A stretch of 64,000 nucleotides of DNA. It comes from Candidatus Zixiibacteriota bacterium (GTDB lineage Bacteria > Zixibacteria > MSB-5A5 > GN15 > FEB-12). The notes below the pieces were generated by a model. The model had not been told where the DNA came from and searched no databases. It saw only the letters and a program-made list of their open reading frames with translations. The position numbers and the translations under genes were made by a program. Every line of letters starts with the position of its first letter. Within the stretch, counting starts at the first letter, position 1. Location: positions 1 through 64,000 of the forward strand of contig JAVEYB010000008.1 in assembly GCA_034003725.1 (NCBI GenBank), in the 5' to 3' direction. Shown one piece after another: positions 19,836 to 28,012 of this stretch.

Positions 19836-20417
19836 TTAAAAAAACTTCAGGCCGAGAGTCACCGGCAGGAAACTGGTGGGTTCTCCTTCGGTGCTGATGT
19901 AGACGTAGCGTCCCATCAGGAAAGCCGACACTTTCGGCGCGAGCGAGAACTCAAGCCCGCCGCCAACGTCGAAGTAGACGCTGGTTTCGCGTTCCCATTC
20001 CGGAAACAGGAGGGAGTCTTCGAGAGTCGCCTCGGTTCGTTCCGTGAAGGCCGCGCCGAATCCGGCGAGGGCGAACGGTCGGAAGGAAGCGGTCGGAACG
20101 CCGAGGCCCGCCCGCACGGCCGCGCCGATCATGGAAATCTGCACGGTGCCGCCGTCGACGCCGGCGCCGAGGTCATTCGGGAAGGAGTTGTATTCTCCCT
20201 TTATCATACCCTCGAGCGCCGGCATAAACCGGTAGCCGAGTCCGCCGAGGAGGGAGAACCCCATTTTGTTTGCCTGAGAGAAGGCGGTATCGGGTTCGAG
20301 GGGGAAGCCGATTCCGCCGCCCGCGTAGAGCGAGAACGGGACCGGGTTCGGTGTCTGTGCGGTTGCGCCGGCGATCAGCGCGGCACATGCAATGAAAGTG
20401 CAGAAGAGTGTTTTCAC
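19836..20417 (-). CDS. Outer-membrane beta-barrel protein, paralogue
   Basis: 193 residues with a signal peptide ending at TAQ, then PFSLYAGGGIGFPL, LLGGLGYRFMP, FALAGFGAAF, YFDVGGGLEFSL and a C-terminal LPVTLGLKFF. Same architecture and ends as the neighbouring barrel, so the pair looks like a tandem duplication. Each gene has its own hairpin downstream, suggesting separate transcription. Probably a structural or adhesin-like outer-membrane protein. Confidence 0.83.
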   Translation of the reverse strand: MKTLFCTFIACAALIAGATAQTPNPVPFSLYAGGGIGFPLEPDTAFSQANKMGFSLLGGLGYRFMPALEGMIKGEYNSFPNDLGAGVDGGTVQISMIGAAVRAGLGVPTASFRPFALAGFGAAFTERTEATLEDSLLFPEWERETSVYFDVGGGLEFSLAPKVSAFLMGRYVYISTEGEPTSFLPVTLGLKFF

Positions 20418-20618
20418 GGTATTCCTCGCTGCTGCGGAAGTGAACTAACGCGTCAAGATAGGTCCATAACGACCATCAATCAAGCCTCTTCGTGTGACTC
20501 TCTGACGGCGATCGGGGTGAACGATTGCGGCGGTCAGAAGCGAACGGGACAGTGGCGTGAGGTCGAGGCGGTCGCAGTTCAATTCTGCTTGTTTGTCGTC
20601 GCATGTGAACGGTGTCAC

Positions 20619-20647
20619 TTGCGCTTGGGGGCGGTTTTGCGTACAAT
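20619..20647 (+). promoter_or_regulatory. Promoter of the thiolase/dehydrogenase operon
   Basis: TTGCGC, 17 bp, TACAAT, ending 49 nt before the thiolase ATG in a 279-bp divergent gap that otherwise shows nothing recognisable. Confidence 0.6.
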
Positions 20648-20696
20648 GGCATAATCGAATTACGCAGCATGAGCATAGGACTTTGGAGGAATTTGT

Positions 20697-21887
20697 ATGG
20701 CGCAGCGTGAAGACGCGTATATCGTATCAATCTGCCGTTCGGCGATTGGTGTGTTGCATGGGGGAATCGGAAGTCTCAGCGCGACCCAGTTGGGCGCCCT
20801 GGCGATCAAAGAAGCCGTGAAGCGTGCCGGAGTAGATTCGGCGAAGCTGGATGAAGTGATTATGGGGCAAGTGGTTCAGGGCGGCGCGGGGCAGGCCCCG
20901 GCGCGGCAGGCGGCGATTCACGGGGGGATTCCCGCGACCGTGCCTGCGCTGACGATCAATAAGGTATGCGGTTCGGGGCTGAAGGCGGTAATGCTGGCTG
21001 CGCAGTCCATTCGGGCCGGCGATCAGCACGCAGTCGTGGCGGGCGGGATGGAGTCGATGTCGCAGACGCCGTACGTGATTCGGGGCGCCAAAACCGGCAC
21101 CAAGTTTGGCCATCAGAAGCTTGATGATATCATGGTTTCGGACGGTCTGTGGGACAGCTTCAACAACTTCCACATGGGCTCGGCAGCCGAGTATACCGCC
21201 CGGAAAGCCAAAATCACGCGTGAGATGCAGGACGAGTTTGCGTTCCACTCACACCGCAAGGCCAACGAGGCGTGGGCTGCGGGCAAGTTCGGGGCCGAAA
21301 TCTTTCCGATCGAGATTCCCCAGCGCAAGGGAGCGCCGGTCATTTTCCAGAAAGACGAAAACCCGCGTCCGGAAATCTCCGTAGAGGGGCTGGCGAAGCT
21401 TCGCCCGGCGTTTGAGAAGGAGGGGACGGTTACCGCCGGTAATGCGCCGGGGCTGAACGACGGTTCCGCCGCGTCGGTGGTAGTGTCCGAGTCATTCCTG
21501 AAGGCCAACAACCTGAAGCCGATTGCGCGGGTGGTGGACTATGCGGTTGCGGGCACCGAGCCGATCGAGCTGTTTTTCTCCCCGATTTACGCCGTGCAGA
21601 ACCTGATGAAGAAGATGAACGTGAAGATCGACCACTGGGATCTGATTGAGGCCAACGAGGCATTTTCGGCACAGGCGCTGGCCGACGGTAAGGGACTGGG
21701 ATGGGACTGGGATCGGGTCAATGTTCATGGTGGCGCGGTTGGCCTGGGGCATCCGATTGGGGCTTCGGGCACGCGCATACTGGCGACCTTGATTTACGCG
21801 CTGAAAGATCGCGGCAAGAAAAACGGTCTTGCGACTCTGTGTCTGGGCGGCGGCAATGCGGTCGCGCTGGCAATTGAAATCGTCTAA
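20697..21887 (+). CDS. Acetyl-CoA C-acyltransferase (thiolase)
   Basis: 396 residues of the classical degradative/biosynthetic thiolase type, distinct from the archaeal-type thiolase at 6006. Nucleophilic Cys91 in NKVCGSG, GHPIGASG near residue 350 and a second Cys in CLGGGNAVA near the C-terminus. It interconverts acetoacetyl-CoA and acetyl-CoA or releases acetyl-CoA from 3-ketoacyl-CoA. TTGGAGGAATTT precedes the ATG. It leads a four-gene operon with a hydroxyacyl-CoA dehydrogenase and two acyl-CoA dehydrogenases. Confidence 0.94.
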   Translation: MAQREDAYIVSICRSAIGVLHGGIGSLSATQLGALAIKEAVKRAGVDSAKLDEVIMGQVVQGGAGQAPARQAAIHGGIPATVPALTINKVCGSGLKAVMLAAQSIRAGDQHAVVAGGMESMSQTPYVIRGAKTGTKFGHQKLDDIMVSDGLWDSFNNFHMGSAAEYTARKAKITREMQDEFAFHSHRKANEAWAAGKFGAEIFPIEIPQRKGAPVIFQKDENPRPEISVEGLAKLRPAFEKEGTVTAGNAPGLNDGSAASVVVSESFLKANNLKPIARVVDYAVAGTEPIELFFSPIYAVQNLMKKMNVKIDHWDLIEANEAFSAQALADGKGLGWDWDRVNVHGGAVGLGHPIGASGTRILATLIYALKDRGKKNGLATLCLGGGNAVALAIEIV

Positions 21888-21908
21888 CTGGTCCGGGAGT
21901 GTCACAGT

Positions 21909-22772
21909 ATGAAAGTGGATGATATCAAAAAAGCGGCCGTGATCGGCTGCGGTACCATGGGCAACGGCATCGCGCAGGTCTTTGCGACGACCGGCTACGG
22001 TGTCGTACTGATTGACGTGAAGCAGGAGTTTCTCGACAAGGCCGTATCTACGATCGGGGGCAGTCTCGATCGTTTCGTGAAGAAGGAAAAGATGACCGAG
22101 GACCAGAAGTCCGCGGCGATGTCCCGAATCAAGACATCGACCGATCTCGGTGCGGCCAAAGATTGCCAGATCGTGATCGAGGCCATCACCGAGAATCTCG
22201 ACATCAAGCTCAAAGTCTGGAGGCAGCTCGAAGAGGCCTGTCCGCCGGAAACGATATTCGCGTCAAATACGTCGTCGCTTCCGATCACGCAGCTTGCCGC
22301 GTCCACGAAACGCCCGGACAAGTTTATCGGGATGCATTTCATGAATCCGGTTCCGATGATGAAACTGGTGGAGATGATTCGCGGCATAGCGACGTCGGAC
22401 CAGACGACGGCGCTGGTCAGCGAGCTGGCGAAGAAACTGGACAAAGTTCCCGTCGAAGTACAGGACTATCCGGGGTTTATCGCGAACCGCATCCTGATGC
22501 CGATGATCAACGAGGCGATCTACGCGCACATGGAAGGCGTGGGGACGGTTGAAGCGATCGACGAGGTCATGAAGCTGGGGATGGGTCACCCGATGGGTCC
22601 GCTGTTCCTTGCTGATTTTATCGGACTGGACGTGTGTCTGGCCATTCTCGAGGTGATGCATGAGGGGCTGGGCGATCCGAAGTACCGTCCCTGCCCGCTG
22701 CTTCGCAAGATGGTCCAGGGCGGGTATCTCGGCCGGAAATCGGGCCGCGGCTTTTACGACTACAGCAAATGA
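21909..22772 (+). CDS. hbd: 3-hydroxybutyryl-CoA dehydrogenase
   Basis: 287 residues. The N-terminal Rossmann fold has [11 protein letters not shown] for NAD(P). The catalytic-region motif [15 protein letters not shown] and the C-terminal dimerisation domain with LGMGHPMGP are present. It oxidises 3-hydroxyacyl-CoA to 3-ketoacyl-CoA, feeding the thiolase upstream. The gene starts 21 nt after the thiolase stop and ends 11 nt before the chosen acyl-CoA dehydrogenase start. Confidence 0.93.
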   Translation: MKVDDIKKAAVIGCGTMGNGIAQVFATTGYGVVLIDVKQEFLDKAVSTIGGSLDRFVKKEKMTEDQKSAAMSRIKTSTDLGAAKDCQIVIEAITENLDIKLKVWRQLEEACPPETIFASNTSSLPITQLAASTKRPDKFIGMHFMNPVPMMKLVEMIRGIATSDQTTALVSELAKKLDKVPVEVQDYPGFIANRILMPMINEAIYAHMEGVGTVEAIDEVMKLGMGHPMGPLFLADFIGLDVCLAILEVMHEGLGDPKYRPCPLLRKMVQGGYLGRKSGRGFYDYSK

Positions 22773-22783
22773 GGAGATATCGG

Positions 22784-23926
22784 ATGGACTTCAAGTTGTC
22801 CGAAGAGGACCTCGAACTCAAGAAGATGGCCCGCGATCTGGCCGAGAAGCGAATTTACCCGATCGCGCTGGAGATGGATGAAAATGAAGAGACTCCGGAG
22901 GCGCTTATCAAAGAGTGCGCGGAGTTGGGCTATTTCGGTTTCACCGTTCCGGAGGAGTACGGCGGTCTGGGCATGAGTGCGACGTCTTTCATGGGCGTGC
23001 TCGAAGAGATCTGCGCTGCATCGGCCGGTTTCGGGATAATGCTGTCGGTACACAATTCGCTTGCCTGCGAGATCATCAGGTTGTTCGGTTCCGAGGAACT
23101 CAAGCAGACGTATCTGCCGGTCATGGCGGCAGGGGAGAAGATCGGTTCGTATTGTGTCACGGAGCCAAACGCGGGGACCGATGTCGCGTCCTTGTCGACC
23201 AACGCCGTGCTCGACGGTGACCAGTGGGTCATAAACGGAACCAAGACTTACGTAACGAACGCCAAATACGCCGGGGTGTTCATCGTGTTTGCGAAGACCC
23301 ATCCCGACGAGGGCCGTAACGGCATTTCGTGTTTTGTCGTCGATGCGGGCACGCCGGGCATGACGATCGGCAAGGCCGAAAGGAAGTGCGGCATCAAGGC
23401 GTCGGATACGCGTGAGGTAAGTTTCGCGGACGTTCGCATACCGAAAAGCAACATGCTCGGTCACGACCGCGACGGTTTCCGGATGGCGGTGACTATTCTC
23501 AACTCGGGGCGAATCGGGGTGTCGTTCCAGGCAATCGGTATCGCTCAGTCGGCGCTCAACGAGGCGTTACGGTACTCGAAGGAGCGTCGGCAGTTCAACC
23601 AGCCGATCAGCAATTTTCAGGCGATCCAGTTCAAGCTGGCCGACATGGCGACGCGAATCGACGCCGGCCGACTGCTGGCTTACCGGGCGGCGCGGCTGAA
23701 GGATGCGGGCGAACCCTGTCATCGGGAAGCATCGATGTCCAAGCTGTACTGCTCCGAGATGGCCAATTTCGTCTGCAACGAAGCGGTGCAGATTCATGGA
23801 GGCTACGGGTACATCAAGGAGTACCCGGTGGAGCGGTATTTCCGCGACGCCCGGGTGACGGAGTTGTACGAAGGGACCTCCGAGGCCCAGCGTATGGTAA
23901 TTTCCAGAGACCTGCTGAGGGAGTAA
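22784..23926 (+). CDS. Acyl-CoA dehydrogenase (butyryl-CoA type)
   Basis: 380 residues. FAD-binding segments YCVTEPNAGTDVAS and WVINGTKTYVTNA, QIHGGYGYIKEYPVERYFRDARV, and the catalytic glutamate region LYEGTSEAQ near the C-terminus. I chose the ATG with GAGGAGATAT upstream; an in-frame ATG at 22769 overlaps the preceding stop. Likely short or branched-chain specific. The second dehydrogenase follows after 3 nt. Confidence 0.92.
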   Translation: MDFKLSEEDLELKKMARDLAEKRIYPIALEMDENEETPEALIKECAELGYFGFTVPEEYGGLGMSATSFMGVLEEICAASAGFGIMLSVHNSLACEIIRLFGSEELKQTYLPVMAAGEKIGSYCVTEPNAGTDVASLSTNAVLDGDQWVINGTKTYVTNAKYAGVFIVFAKTHPDEGRNGISCFVVDAGTPGMTIGKAERKCGIKASDTREVSFADVRIPKSNMLGHDRDGFRMAVTILNSGRIGVSFQAIGIAQSALNEALRYSKERRQFNQPISNFQAIQFKLADMATRIDAGRLLAYRAARLKDAGEPCHREASMSKLYCSEMANFVCNEAVQIHGGYGYIKEYPVERYFRDARVTELYEGTSEAQRMVISRDLLRE

Positions 23927-23929
23927 GCC

Positions 23930-25075
23930 GTGCTGGAGAAAAAGCATCTCGAATTCCGGGAAAAGACACGCGCCTTCATGGAGCAGACGATAGCGCCGCT
24001 GGCCGCCCGACTCGATCTGGAGCAGCGGTTCCCCGACGAGCATATGGGGCCGCTTACGCGCGAAGGCTATCTGAGTATGCTTATTCCCGAGGAATACGGC
24101 GGCAAGCCGACCGATACGCTCTCGTACACGATTGCGGTCGAAGAGGCCTCGCGGGTTTGCGGATCTACCGGTATCATGTTAGCGGCGCACAATTCACTCG
24201 GTTGTTTTCCCATTCTCAAGTTCGGTACGGAAGACCAGCGTCGCCGGTATCTCCCGCGCGCCGCGCAGGGTGAATTGCTCGCGTTCGGGCTCTCGGAGCC
24301 GGATGCGGGCTCGGATGCCGGGGGAACGCGGACGATCGCGTACAAGAAGGACGATCACTGGCTGATGAACGGCAGCAAATGCTGGATCACATCGGCCACC
24401 AAGGCGTTCGCCACCATAGCATCGTCGCGCACGTCGGACGATCCGGAGGATCGCGAGATAACCTGCTTCATACTGGAGAAGGACTGGCCGGGGTATGCGG
24501 TGGGCAAGAAGGAGAACAAGCTGGGCCTGCGCGGGTCCGACACGGCGTTCCTTCATTTCGACGATCTAAAAGTTCCTCTCGAGAACCAGCTTGGGGAGAT
24601 TGGCGAAGGGTTCAAGCAGATGCTGATCACGCTCGACGGCGGGCGAATCTCGATCGGCGCGATGGCGCTCGGCTTGGGACAGGGGGCGTATGAATGTGCG
24701 CTCAAGTACGCCGCGGAGCGCGTGCAGTTTGGAAAACCGATCGCATACAACCAGGGTATCCAGCATAAGCTGGCCGATATGGCGACGGAGTTGGAGGCGG
24801 CCCGTCTGCTGTGTTATGAGGCCAGCCGGATGAAGGACGCCGGCGTGCCGTTCGGGCATTACTCGGCCATGGCCAAGCTGTATGCCTCGGAAGTGGGGAC
24901 ACGTGTCGCCGCCAAAGCAGTCGGAATTCTCGGGGCGGTTGGTTACGACACGGGGAGATATCCTGCCGAGCGTATCTGGCGCGACGTCAAGCTCTGCGAA
25001 ATTGGCGAAGGAACGTCGGAAATCCAGCGCCTGGTGATAGCCCGTCATTTGATCAAGTCGGTCCAGCATACCTAG
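23930..25075 (+). CDS. Acyl-CoA dehydrogenase, second paralogue
   Basis: 381 residues, GTG start 3 nt after the previous stop. FGLSEPDAGSDAGG and WLMNGSKCWITSA mark the FAD/substrate regions. The C-terminus reads IGEGTSEIQRLVIARHL, with the catalytic glutamate in GEGTSE. It is diverged from the first dehydrogenase, so the two probably take different chain lengths or branching. With the nearby carboxylase operon, one may act as isovaleryl-CoA dehydrogenase; this is inference. Confidence 0.92.
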   Translation: MLEKKHLEFREKTRAFMEQTIAPLAARLDLEQRFPDEHMGPLTREGYLSMLIPEEYGGKPTDTLSYTIAVEEASRVCGSTGIMLAAHNSLGCFPILKFGTEDQRRRYLPRAAQGELLAFGLSEPDAGSDAGGTRTIAYKKDDHWLMNGSKCWITSATKAFATIASSRTSDDPEDREITCFILEKDWPGYAVGKKENKLGLRGSDTAFLHFDDLKVPLENQLGEIGEGFKQMLITLDGGRISIGAMALGLGQGAYECALKYAAERVQFGKPIAYNQGIQHKLADMATELEAARLLCYEASRMKDAGVPFGHYSAMAKLYASEVGTRVAAKAVGILGAVGYDTGRYPAERIWRDVKLCEIGEGTSEIQRLVIARHLIKSVQHT

Positions 25076-25095
25076 CACGGGGCGAGAAAACGGCT

Positions 25096-25124
25096 TTGAC
25101 GGAAGCGGCCCCGGCCGTTATATT
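25096..25124 (+). promoter_or_regulatory. bioY promoter
   Basis: TTGACG, 17 bp, TATATT, leaving about 75 nt of leader before the bioY ATG. Confidence 0.7.
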
Positions 25125-25151
25125 GGATCAGATTGGTCGATTCTTGACGCG

Positions 25152-25170
25152 TGACCGGCATTGCCGGTCA
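25152..25170. promoter_or_regulatory. Perfect palindrome in the bioY leader
   Basis: TGACCGGCA-T-TGCCGGTCA, 9-bp arms around one base, about 30 nt downstream of the promoter -10 box. It could be an operator or an mRNA hairpin. It does not match the BirA operator form (TTGT...ACAA half-sites). Confidence 0.45.
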
Positions 25171-25204
25171 ATACACGGACAGATTCAGCACAAGGACAGG
25201 CGCC

Positions 25205-25780
25205 ATGCAGATTTCCGTACCCGGTACCGCATATTCGCTCATTCAGCCCAAATCCCGGTGGATGGAAGTTCCTCTCCTGCTCGGGTTTAACCTCCTGCTG
25301 GTTGCGTGCGCGTACATCTCGATTTCCCTTCCGTTTTCGCCCGTGCCGATTACGGGACAGACGTTCGGAGTGCTTTTGATCGCGATGGCACTCGGCAGAG
25401 TGCGAGGTACGGTCGTGGTGCTGGCGTATCTGCTGGAAGGGGCCGCGGGACTGCCCGTGTTTGCGGGCGGCAGCGCCGGTATCGGCGTGATTGCAGGACC
25501 GACAGGCGGATACCTGCTTGGTTTCGTGACCGCAGCCTGGACGGTTGGCTATCTGGCCGACCATGCCTGGGACCGGACGGTCATTCGTTCGGTTTTTGCG
25601 ATGTCAATCGGAACCGCGATCATTTTCATATGCGGGCTGGCCTGGCTTGCGCGCTTTGTGCCGGGCGACGCTCTGCTGACGGCCGGGCTGACGCCGTTTA
25701 TTCCCGGAGCGCTGGTGAAAGTCGCACTCGCGTCGGTCCTGCTGCCGGCGGTCTGGCGGTTCGTCCGCACTGATCATTAG
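25205..25780 (+). CDS. bioY: BioY family biotin transporter substrate-binding component
   Basis: About 191 residues with six hydrophobic segments. The BioY hallmarks are present: PFSPVPITGQTFGVL and the glycine-rich GPTGGYLLGF. BioY captures biotin in the membrane, alone or with an ECF ATPase module; no ECF genes are adjacent. The ATG used gives MQISVPG; an upstream in-frame start at 25151 would overlap the leader palindrome. It lies next to genes for biotin-dependent carboxylation. Confidence 0.93.
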   Translation: MQISVPGTAYSLIQPKSRWMEVPLLLGFNLLLVACAYISISLPFSPVPITGQTFGVLLIAMALGRVRGTVVVLAYLLEGAAGLPVFAGGSAGIGVIAGPTGGYLLGFVTAAWTVGYLADHAWDRTVIRSVFAMSIGTAIIFICGLAWLARFVPGDALLTAGLTPFIPGALVKVALASVLLPAVWRFVRTDH

Positions 25781-25833
25781 GGGCGGTCGGTTCTTCAGCG
25801 TGTACTCGAGGCGGGGCGGGTCGACGATTTCCG

Positions 25834-25862
25834 TTGTTCTGTCCGAGTCAGTCGCCTATTTT
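25834..25862 (+). promoter_or_regulatory. Promoter of ilvE-rpiB
   Basis: TTGTTC, 17 bp, TATTTT, ending 43 nt before the ilvE ATG. Confidence 0.5.
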
Positions 25863-25905
25863 GTGCCGAAATGAGTCCGGTTGCGTACCAGTGCAGGAGT
25901 AATTC

Positions 25906-26853
25906 ATGTCTATTCCGCAGACCGAATACATCTGGATGAACGGCGAATTCGTCAAGTGGGCCGACGCCAGAATTCATGTTCTTTCCCATGTCGTGCATTA
26001 CGGATCATCGGTGTTCGAGGGCATGCGTGTATACAAAGGCCCCGACGGTCCGCGCGCGTTCCGGCTCGGCGAGCACACCGAGCGGTTGTTCAATTCCGCC
26101 AAGATCTATCGCATGAAGATCCCCTTTACACCCGACCAGATCGATCGGGCGATACTGGATCTGGTGGCGATGAACAGGCTCGAGGCGTGTTACGTGAGAC
26201 CGGTGGTGTACCGCGGGTACGATACGCTGGGGGTGGATCCGGCGAAGTGCCCGATTGAGGTGGCGATTGCGGCCTGGCCGTGGGGGAAGTATCTCGGCGA
26301 CGAGGCCCTGGAGAAAGGCGTTTCCGTTTGTTTCTCGTCGTGGAACCGGATGGCCCCGAACACTCTTCCGGCGATGGCAAAGACCGGCGCCAACTACATG
26401 AACAGCCAGTTGATCAAGATGGAAGCGCTGAATCACGGTTATGTCGAGGGGATCGCGCTCGATGTTTCCGGGCATGTTTCCGAAGGCTCCGGCGAGAACA
26501 TCTTTCTCGTGCGCAAGGGCGCGCTGATCACGCCGACCTTTACGGCCTCGATCCTTCCGGGTATCACCCGGAGTTCGGTCATGCGGCTGGCCGAGGACAT
26601 GGGGTTGAAGGTGATCGAACAAAACGTTCCCCGTGAAGCGGTGTATCTGGCCGATGAGGTGTTTTTCACCGGCTCCGCCGCGGAGATTACGCCGATCTCG
26701 TTCGTCGACAACATCCAGATCGGCGAAGGGAAGGCGGGGCCGATTACGCGGCGTCTCCAGGAGGCGTTTTTCGATATTATCGAGGGACGAGTCGACGACC
26801 GGTACGGGTGGCTGACTCCGATCCCCAAACCGAGTAAGGTAACGGCACGATGA
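25906..26853 (+). CDS. ilvE: Branched-chain amino acid aminotransferase
   Basis: 315 residues, PLP fold-type IV. The pattern HVLSHVVHYGSSVFEGMR, AKTGANYMNSQLIK with Lys159 as the Schiff-base lysine, and GHVSEGSGENIFLVRKG define bacterial IlvE. It performs the last step of Leu/Ile/Val synthesis and the first step of their breakdown, a link to the acyl-CoA genes upstream. CAGGAG lies before the ATG. It overlaps rpiB by four bases (ATGA). Confidence 0.94.
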   Translation: MSIPQTEYIWMNGEFVKWADARIHVLSHVVHYGSSVFEGMRVYKGPDGPRAFRLGEHTERLFNSAKIYRMKIPFTPDQIDRAILDLVAMNRLEACYVRPVVYRGYDTLGVDPAKCPIEVAIAAWPWGKYLGDEALEKGVSVCFSSWNRMAPNTLPAMAKTGANYMNSQLIKMEALNHGYVEGIALDVSGHVSEGSGENIFLVRKGALITPTFTASILPGITRSSVMRLAEDMGLKVIEQNVPREAVYLADEVFFTGSAAEITPISFVDNIQIGEGKAGPITRRLQEAFFDIIEGRVDDRYGWLTPIPKPSKVTAR

Positions 26854-27296
26854 GAGTTGCGGTCGGCGCCGACCACAAAGGGGTGGAGGTCAAGGAGAAG
26901 GTCAAACAGATCCTCGTGTCTCTGGGGCACGAGGTGACCGATTTTGGCACCGACGGCACGGAGTCGGTCGACTATCCCGATTTCGGACTCAAGGTCGCTC
27001 ATGCAGTCGCGGATCACACGGTCGATCGCGGAATCAATATTTGCTGGACCGGCAACGGCATGAACATGGCCGCCAACAAAGTCAAAGGCGTGCGCTCCGG
27101 CCTGGTGATCGAACCGGAGATGGCGTACCTCACCCGGCGGCACAATGACGCCAACGTGATGAGTCTGGCCGCCAAGTATTCGCAACTCGACAAACTCGAC
27201 GAGATAGTGCGCTTGTTCCTCGAGACGGAGTTCGAGGGCGGGCGGCACGTGGCCCGGCTCGACAAGATTAAAGCCGCCGAGCGGGAAGGCTGCTGA
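26850..27296 (+). CDS. rpiB: Ribose-5-phosphate isomerase B
   Basis: 148 residues, RpiB/LacA fold. VGADHKG at the N-terminus, catalytic Cys65 in NICWTGNGMNMAANK and His98 in RRHND, and FEGGRHVARLDKI near the end. It interconverts ribose-5-phosphate and ribulose-5-phosphate. The residue after the active-site Cys is Trp where Gly is more usual. Translationally coupled to ilvE. Confidence 0.92.
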   Translation: MRVAVGADHKGVEVKEKVKQILVSLGHEVTDFGTDGTESVDYPDFGLKVAHAVADHTVDRGINICWTGNGMNMAANKVKGVRSGLVIEPEMAYLTRRHNDANVMSLAAKYSQLDKLDEIVRLFLETEFEGGRHVARLDKIKAAEREGC

Positions 27297-27404
27297 GACC
27301 GGCATCGACGAACACTTCAATTCTGTCATTCCCAGCCCGTACGCCACAGGCGCACCCAGCGGCTTTCGAGGGAATGACAAGCTCTGTGGGTCCTCCCTGA
27401 TACC

Positions 27405-27648
27405 TCTCCGAAACCAGAACTTCGTCGTTCAAGTGTATCCGCGTGTATCTTAGTTGATTGCAGGTCAGACAAGCGCCGTCAGCACCGGTCGCTCGCAGTG
27501 CACCTGAAAACTCGTTCTGATCTGCAATCGCGACCGGAGCTGACCTACCAGGCAATTTGTCGGGCGGGCACGCCGCCTGACCTACCCGACCTGAGATCGC
27601 TCCACAGACCAAAACTTCGTCGTACAAGTGTATCCGCGTTCGGCTTAG
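27405..27648. repeat. Pair of ~49-nt related units
   Basis: Both units contain ACTTCGTCGT(T/A)CAAGTGTATCC followed by GCG and end in CTTAG. They differ mainly at their 5' ends and near the 3' end. A weaker third copy lies before the 27-nt string at 8941-8973. Confidence 0.6.
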
Positions 27649-27649
27649 A

Positions 27650-27676
27650 GCGAAATGGCTTTGTTTTGTCATTTTT
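27650..27676. repeat. 27-nt string identical to 8974-9000
   Basis: Directly follows the second ~49-nt unit. All 27 bases match the other locus 18.7 kb away. Confidence 0.7.
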
Positions 27677-27952
27677 GGGGTTCCCTTGTTATCTTCTCTC
27701 TCCCACGGGCCGTTTCTTAGGGTGGAATTGGATTGTGTCACAGAGCAATTCCGCATATCGCCTCCTTCAGTCTATAAAGGGGCCGGCTCCAGTATTTCCA
27801 TCGATTTGACAGCGAAACTGCCGGGTATTTGTGCCGGAATGACCTTCGAGAAGTCACGCGGACTCCGTAAGGCGGGCGGGGCGTAATATCCATTTCGAAG
27901 ACGTGTTCCTGTTGGGCCGCAATCGGGTTGAACGGGGGTTGTCCGTATCCGT

Positions 27953-27981
27953 TTGACCCGGCATCGGCTTTTGCATAGATT
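27953..27981 (+). promoter_or_regulatory. glyA promoter
   Basis: TTGACC, 17 bp, TAGATT, ending 31 nt before the glyA ATG. Confidence 0.7.
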
Positions 27982-28012
27982 AGCTGCAACAATGGAGATT
28001 CGGAGGGAACGT

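Larger units (their letters stand above)
27297..28012. other. Intergenic repeat tract before glyA
   Basis: No gene supported. The minus-strand frame 27268-27756 runs through repeat DNA. Contents: two related ~49-nt units (27405-27453 and 27600-27648, about 195 bp apart), two CTGACCTAC strings, the 27-nt string shared with 8.97 kb and a GCGCCATTT-type repeat at 27785-27825. The glyA promoter lies at the right end. Confidence 0.65.

Noticed and set aside
25152-25170. BirA operator upstream of bioY
   Set aside because: The palindrome lacks the TTGT/ACAA half-sites and long spacer of BirA operators.
27268-27756. 162-residue minus-strand frame in the repeat tract
   Set aside because: It reads through the repeated ~49-nt units and the 27-nt string and overlaps the end of rpiB. 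No start signal or recognisable domain.
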